A stretch of DNA of 56,467 nucleotides from an uncultured Schlesneria sp. (GTDB lineage Bacteria > Planctomycetota > Planctomycetia > Planctomycetales > Planctomycetaceae), in the NCBI GenBank assembly GCA_903834925.1, contig CAILLA010000302.1:1-56467 (forward strand), read 5' to 3'. The notes under the pieces were generated by a model. It was not told the DNA's origin and did not search any database. It saw only the letters and a program-made list of their open reading frames with translations. The position numbers and the translations under genes are program-made. Every line of letters starts with the position of its first letter. Positions within the stretch are counted from its first letter, which is position 1. Positions 54,443 through 56,467 of this stretch are shown here, in pieces.

Positions 54443-55285
54443 ATGCGTAGCATTTGTGTGATGAACCAGAAAGGTGGCGTTGGTAAAACGACCACCAGTG
54501 TGAACCTCGCCGCTGGGCTCGCGAAGCTTGGACGACGTGTCTGCTTGATTGATCTCGATCCCCAGGGGCATGCCTCGTTGCATATGGGTGTCGACGCATT
54601 TGGCCAAACCCCAACGGTTTATGACGTATTTTCTGGCAAGAAAACGCTCGCCGATGTAAAGCAATTGGCGGTCGATAACCTGTGGGTTGTCCCATCGGAT
54701 CTGGATCTTGCTGCAACAGAAGTCGAGCTGGCTGACACTCCAGGGCGAGAAATGATCCTTCGAGGAGCGATCGATCGGCTTTGCCAGCAACAACCGCTGG
54801 ACTACATCGTAATGGATTGCCCTCCGTCGTTGGGCGTTTTGACGATCAATGCGCTGACTGCGGCCAAAGAAGTTTTTATCCCACTCCAGCCGCACTTTCT
54901 GGCGTTGCAGGGCTTATCGAAATTATTTGAGACAACGGCACTGGTCAAACGGCGATTGAACCGCGATCTGTCGGTCAGCGGAATCGTGCTCTGCCTTTAT
55001 GAAACGTCGACGCGACTGGCTGCGGATATTACCGACGACCTGATGCATTTCCTTGAGCAAAGCGACCCGCGAGCACCCTGGAAGAACGCCAGGATCTTTG
55101 ACAGTCGCATTCGAAGAAATATCAAGCTGGCGGAAGCCCCCAGTTTCGGTCAGTCGATCTTCGACTACGCTCCGAAAAGCCCAGGTGCCGTTGACTATGC
55201 GGCCTTGATTACAGAAGTCGTCGCAGCAGAAGTCGCAGCGGCTCCGCCCGTTGCTCCCGCAACGACAGACACGGTTGCCGCGTAG
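54443..55285 (+). CDS. ParA-family partitioning ATPase (orphan)
   Basis: A 280-aa ATPase of the Soj/ParA type. It has the deviant Walker A motif KGGVGKTT (residues 10-17), DLDPQGHAS (switch) and [15 protein letters not shown] (Walker B region). The last ~25 residues are an Ala/Pro-rich tail. ParA moves DNA or protein cargo along the nucleoid by ATP-driven binding. No parB or parS-like site is seen beside it, so cargo is unknown. A strong terminator follows the gene. Confidence 0.88.
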   Translation: MRSICVMNQKGGVGKTTTSVNLAAGLAKLGRRVCLIDLDPQGHASLHMGVDAFGQTPTVYDVFSGKKTLADVKQLAVDNLWVVPSDLDLAATEVELADTPGREMILRGAIDRLCQQQPLDYIVMDCPPSLGVLTINALTAAKEVFIPLQPHFLALQGLSKLFETTALVKRRLNRDLSVSGIVLCLYETSTRLAADITDDLMHFLEQSDPRAPWKNARIFDSRIRRNIKLAEAPSFGQSIFDYAPKSPGAVDYAALITEVVAAEVAAAPPVAPATTDTVAA

Positions 55286-55330
55286 ATTTCTACTGAAAGA
55301 CTTTCATCTGAATACAGTGATACGAAATAC

Positions 55331-55379
55331 CAAGGAGCACTAAATGGCCGTCTTCGGTCACTCAGTGCTCCTTGTTTTT
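55331..55379 (+). terminator. Rho-independent terminator after parA
   Basis: CAAGGAGCACT (55331-55341) pairs perfectly with AGTGCTCCTTG (55364-55374), followed by TTTTT. It ends the parA transcript. Confidence 0.85.
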
Positions 55380-55554
55380 GAGCTATCAGGTCGTAAGGGA
55401 GCCGCGGTGTTTGAATTTATTCAGACAGACTGTGGCAAATACCTCTGATGTAGATCTCCTTTTCAACGACAAATTGCCGTTAGAGAAGGAAATTACTCAG
55501 CTGGAAACCTCAAGCGAAAACCGAATCAAAATCGAAACGCAAACCGAGGATGTC

Positions 55555-56076
55555 ATGAAAACAGCCCCAAGTACCGAGAAAGCAACTTCGTACGAGAGTC
55601 TGAACCCTGAACTCGACTTGGTCTTCGAGCGTGTAGTTGATGTTCGGCCCGAACTTGTCTGGGCTGCATGGACCAGGCCCGAGTACATCAAGAAATGGTT
55701 TACGCCGGCTCCGTGGACGACCATCGATTGTGAGATCGATCTGAAACTGGGAGGGATGTTCCGGACCGTGATGCGTTCGCCGGACGGGGATGAATTTCCG
55801 AATGTCGGCTGTTATCTGGAATTGATTGAAAATCGAAAGCTCGTCTGGAGTGGCGCGATGGAACCAGGTTTTCGGCCTCGCGATACGTCGAAGATGCCAT
55901 TTGTGTTCACGGCGATTATCACGTTCACACCAGAAGGTGACGGGACGCGGTACACCGCCAAAGTCCTTCACAGCGATGCCGCAGGAAAAGAGAAGCACGA
56001 AAAAATGGGTTTTCACGACGGCTGGGGACGGGCACTCGACCAACTGGTGGCACTTGCCAAGACGATGCCGCACTAA
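55555..56076 (+). CDS. SRPBCC / AHSA1-like domain protein
   Basis: A 173-aa cytoplasmic protein. The AHSA1-type helix-grip fold begins at about residue 22 ([20 protein letters not shown]), with [18 protein letters not shown] and, later, [13 protein letters not shown] typical of this family. Members bind hydrophobic ligands or act as co-chaperones; the ligand is unknown. The frame extends back to 55372, overlapping the terminator; the ATG at 55555 has GAGG about 6 bases before it and begins the domain. Confidence 0.85.
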   Translation: MKTAPSTEKATSYESLNPELDLVFERVVDVRPELVWAAWTRPEYIKKWFTPAPWTTIDCEIDLKLGGMFRTVMRSPDGDEFPNVGCYLELIENRKLVWSGAMEPGFRPRDTSKMPFVFTAIITFTPEGDGTRYTAKVLHSDAAGKEKHEKMGFHDGWGRALDQLVALAKTMPH

Positions 56077-56370
56077 CGTCATGAATGGCTGAAAAACACG
56101 CGCCAGAAATCCATGCTCATATGGTCCCATAGGTCCTATTAGTCCCATTTCAATAACGATAAATCAGTACCGCAGATCAACTGGCGAAATTCAGCCAGAT
56201 GGCAAAAAAATAACCACCGATCATCGCTAATTTCTTGCCTAATGAATCACGCAACCGTCTTCTTCAGGCATTTCGGTCGATTGGAACGGAACCTGCGACG
56301 TGCGAAGTGAAATTCGCAGGGCGAAAATTGACGACAGAAATCGACCACGTATTGAAAGCCAGGGAAGACG
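56077..56370. other. Intergenic region with short repeated TCCCAT/GGTCC motifs
   Basis: No gene is seen. ATGGTCCCATAGGTCCTATT and then AGTCCCATTT lie at ~56120-56150, a short tandem-like motif of the kind found between planctomycete genes. Confidence 0.35.
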
Positions 56371-56467
56371 ATGATTCACGAAGTCTCAGGTGACATTCTG
56401 CTGACGACAGCTCAAGCCATTGCCCACGGAATTGCTCCGAATGATCATTTCGATCACGGGTTGGCGC
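56371..56467 (+). CDS. Start of a macro-domain-like protein (partial, cut by window end)
   Basis: The ATG at 56371 follows AGGGAAG by 3 bases. The 32 visible residues (MIHEVSGDILLTTAQAIAHG, then IAPNDHFDHGLA) match the start of macro-domain proteins, which bind or hydrolyse ADP-ribose groups. The rest is outside the window, so the call rests on the N-terminus only. Confidence 0.65.
   Translation, partial: MIHEVSGDILLTTAQAIAHGIAPNDHFDHGLA

Noticed and set aside
55372-55554. N-terminal extension of the AHSA1-like protein
   Set aside because: It starts inside the terminator of parA and the family domain begins after the ATG at 55555.

Overview
The window reads as chromosome from a planctomycete of the class Planctomycetia. 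Evidence is the density of families typical of that phylum: a DUF1559 pseudopilin-like protein, a DUF1552/DUF1592 pair with a haem-binding motif, tandem DUF1080 domains, a DUF6288/HEAT protein, a membrane-anchored Ser/Thr kinase, two HExxH (MA-like) peptidase-domain proteins and a Tat-dependent Gfo/Idh/MocA protein. There is no rRNA and no CRISPR array. Genus and species cannot be fixed from this sequence.

Layout. 1-5185: right-hand part of an integrative element, with a Rep_trans-type rolling-circle initiator, a P-loop ATPase/HTH protein, an AlpA-like small DNA-binding protein and a tyrosine integrase whose stop lies 4 bases from the 3' end of a tRNA-Arg(TCG). A perfect inverted repeat at the window's first base is a candidate origin. 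5549-13630: minus-strand genes for a translationally coupled kinase and small protein, a PDZ/DUF6288/HEAT protein and a TPR peptidase. 13779-20984: a SIS isomerase, a DUF1559 protein, an SPFH membrane protein followed by a ribbon-helix-helix protein, an OmpA-like lipoprotein and a vWA membrane protein.

21124-32999: a minus-strand metabolic block with LutB, a DUF1080 protein, then LysR regulator-gltB-gltD-rpiB, and infA-rnhA. 33636-41056: small membrane proteins, a lipoprotein peptidase, a GT-C-like membrane protein, an oxidoreductase and a surface protein with two internal repeats. 41424-50233: an overlapping DUF1552-DUF1592 pair, an overlapping HMA-like protein-ChrA pair, an ADP-ribosylglycohydrolase and a SHOCT protein. 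50653-56467: an apparently frameshifted small membrane gene, a sugar-type binding protein with a permease that carries a C-terminal LRR-like domain but has no ATPase gene beside it, an orphan ParA, an AHSA1-like protein and the start of a macro-domain-like gene.

Several dispersed palindromic repeats sit between genes. The clearest family (GTGCCACGG...CCGTGGCAC) has four copies. The most interesting candidates are the putative self-replicating tRNA-Arg element with its origin-like repeat, the kinase-coupled small protein, the LRR-tailed permease, the GNRA-capped hairpin between SPFH and RHH genes, and the HMA-ChrA coupling. None is proven from sequence alone.
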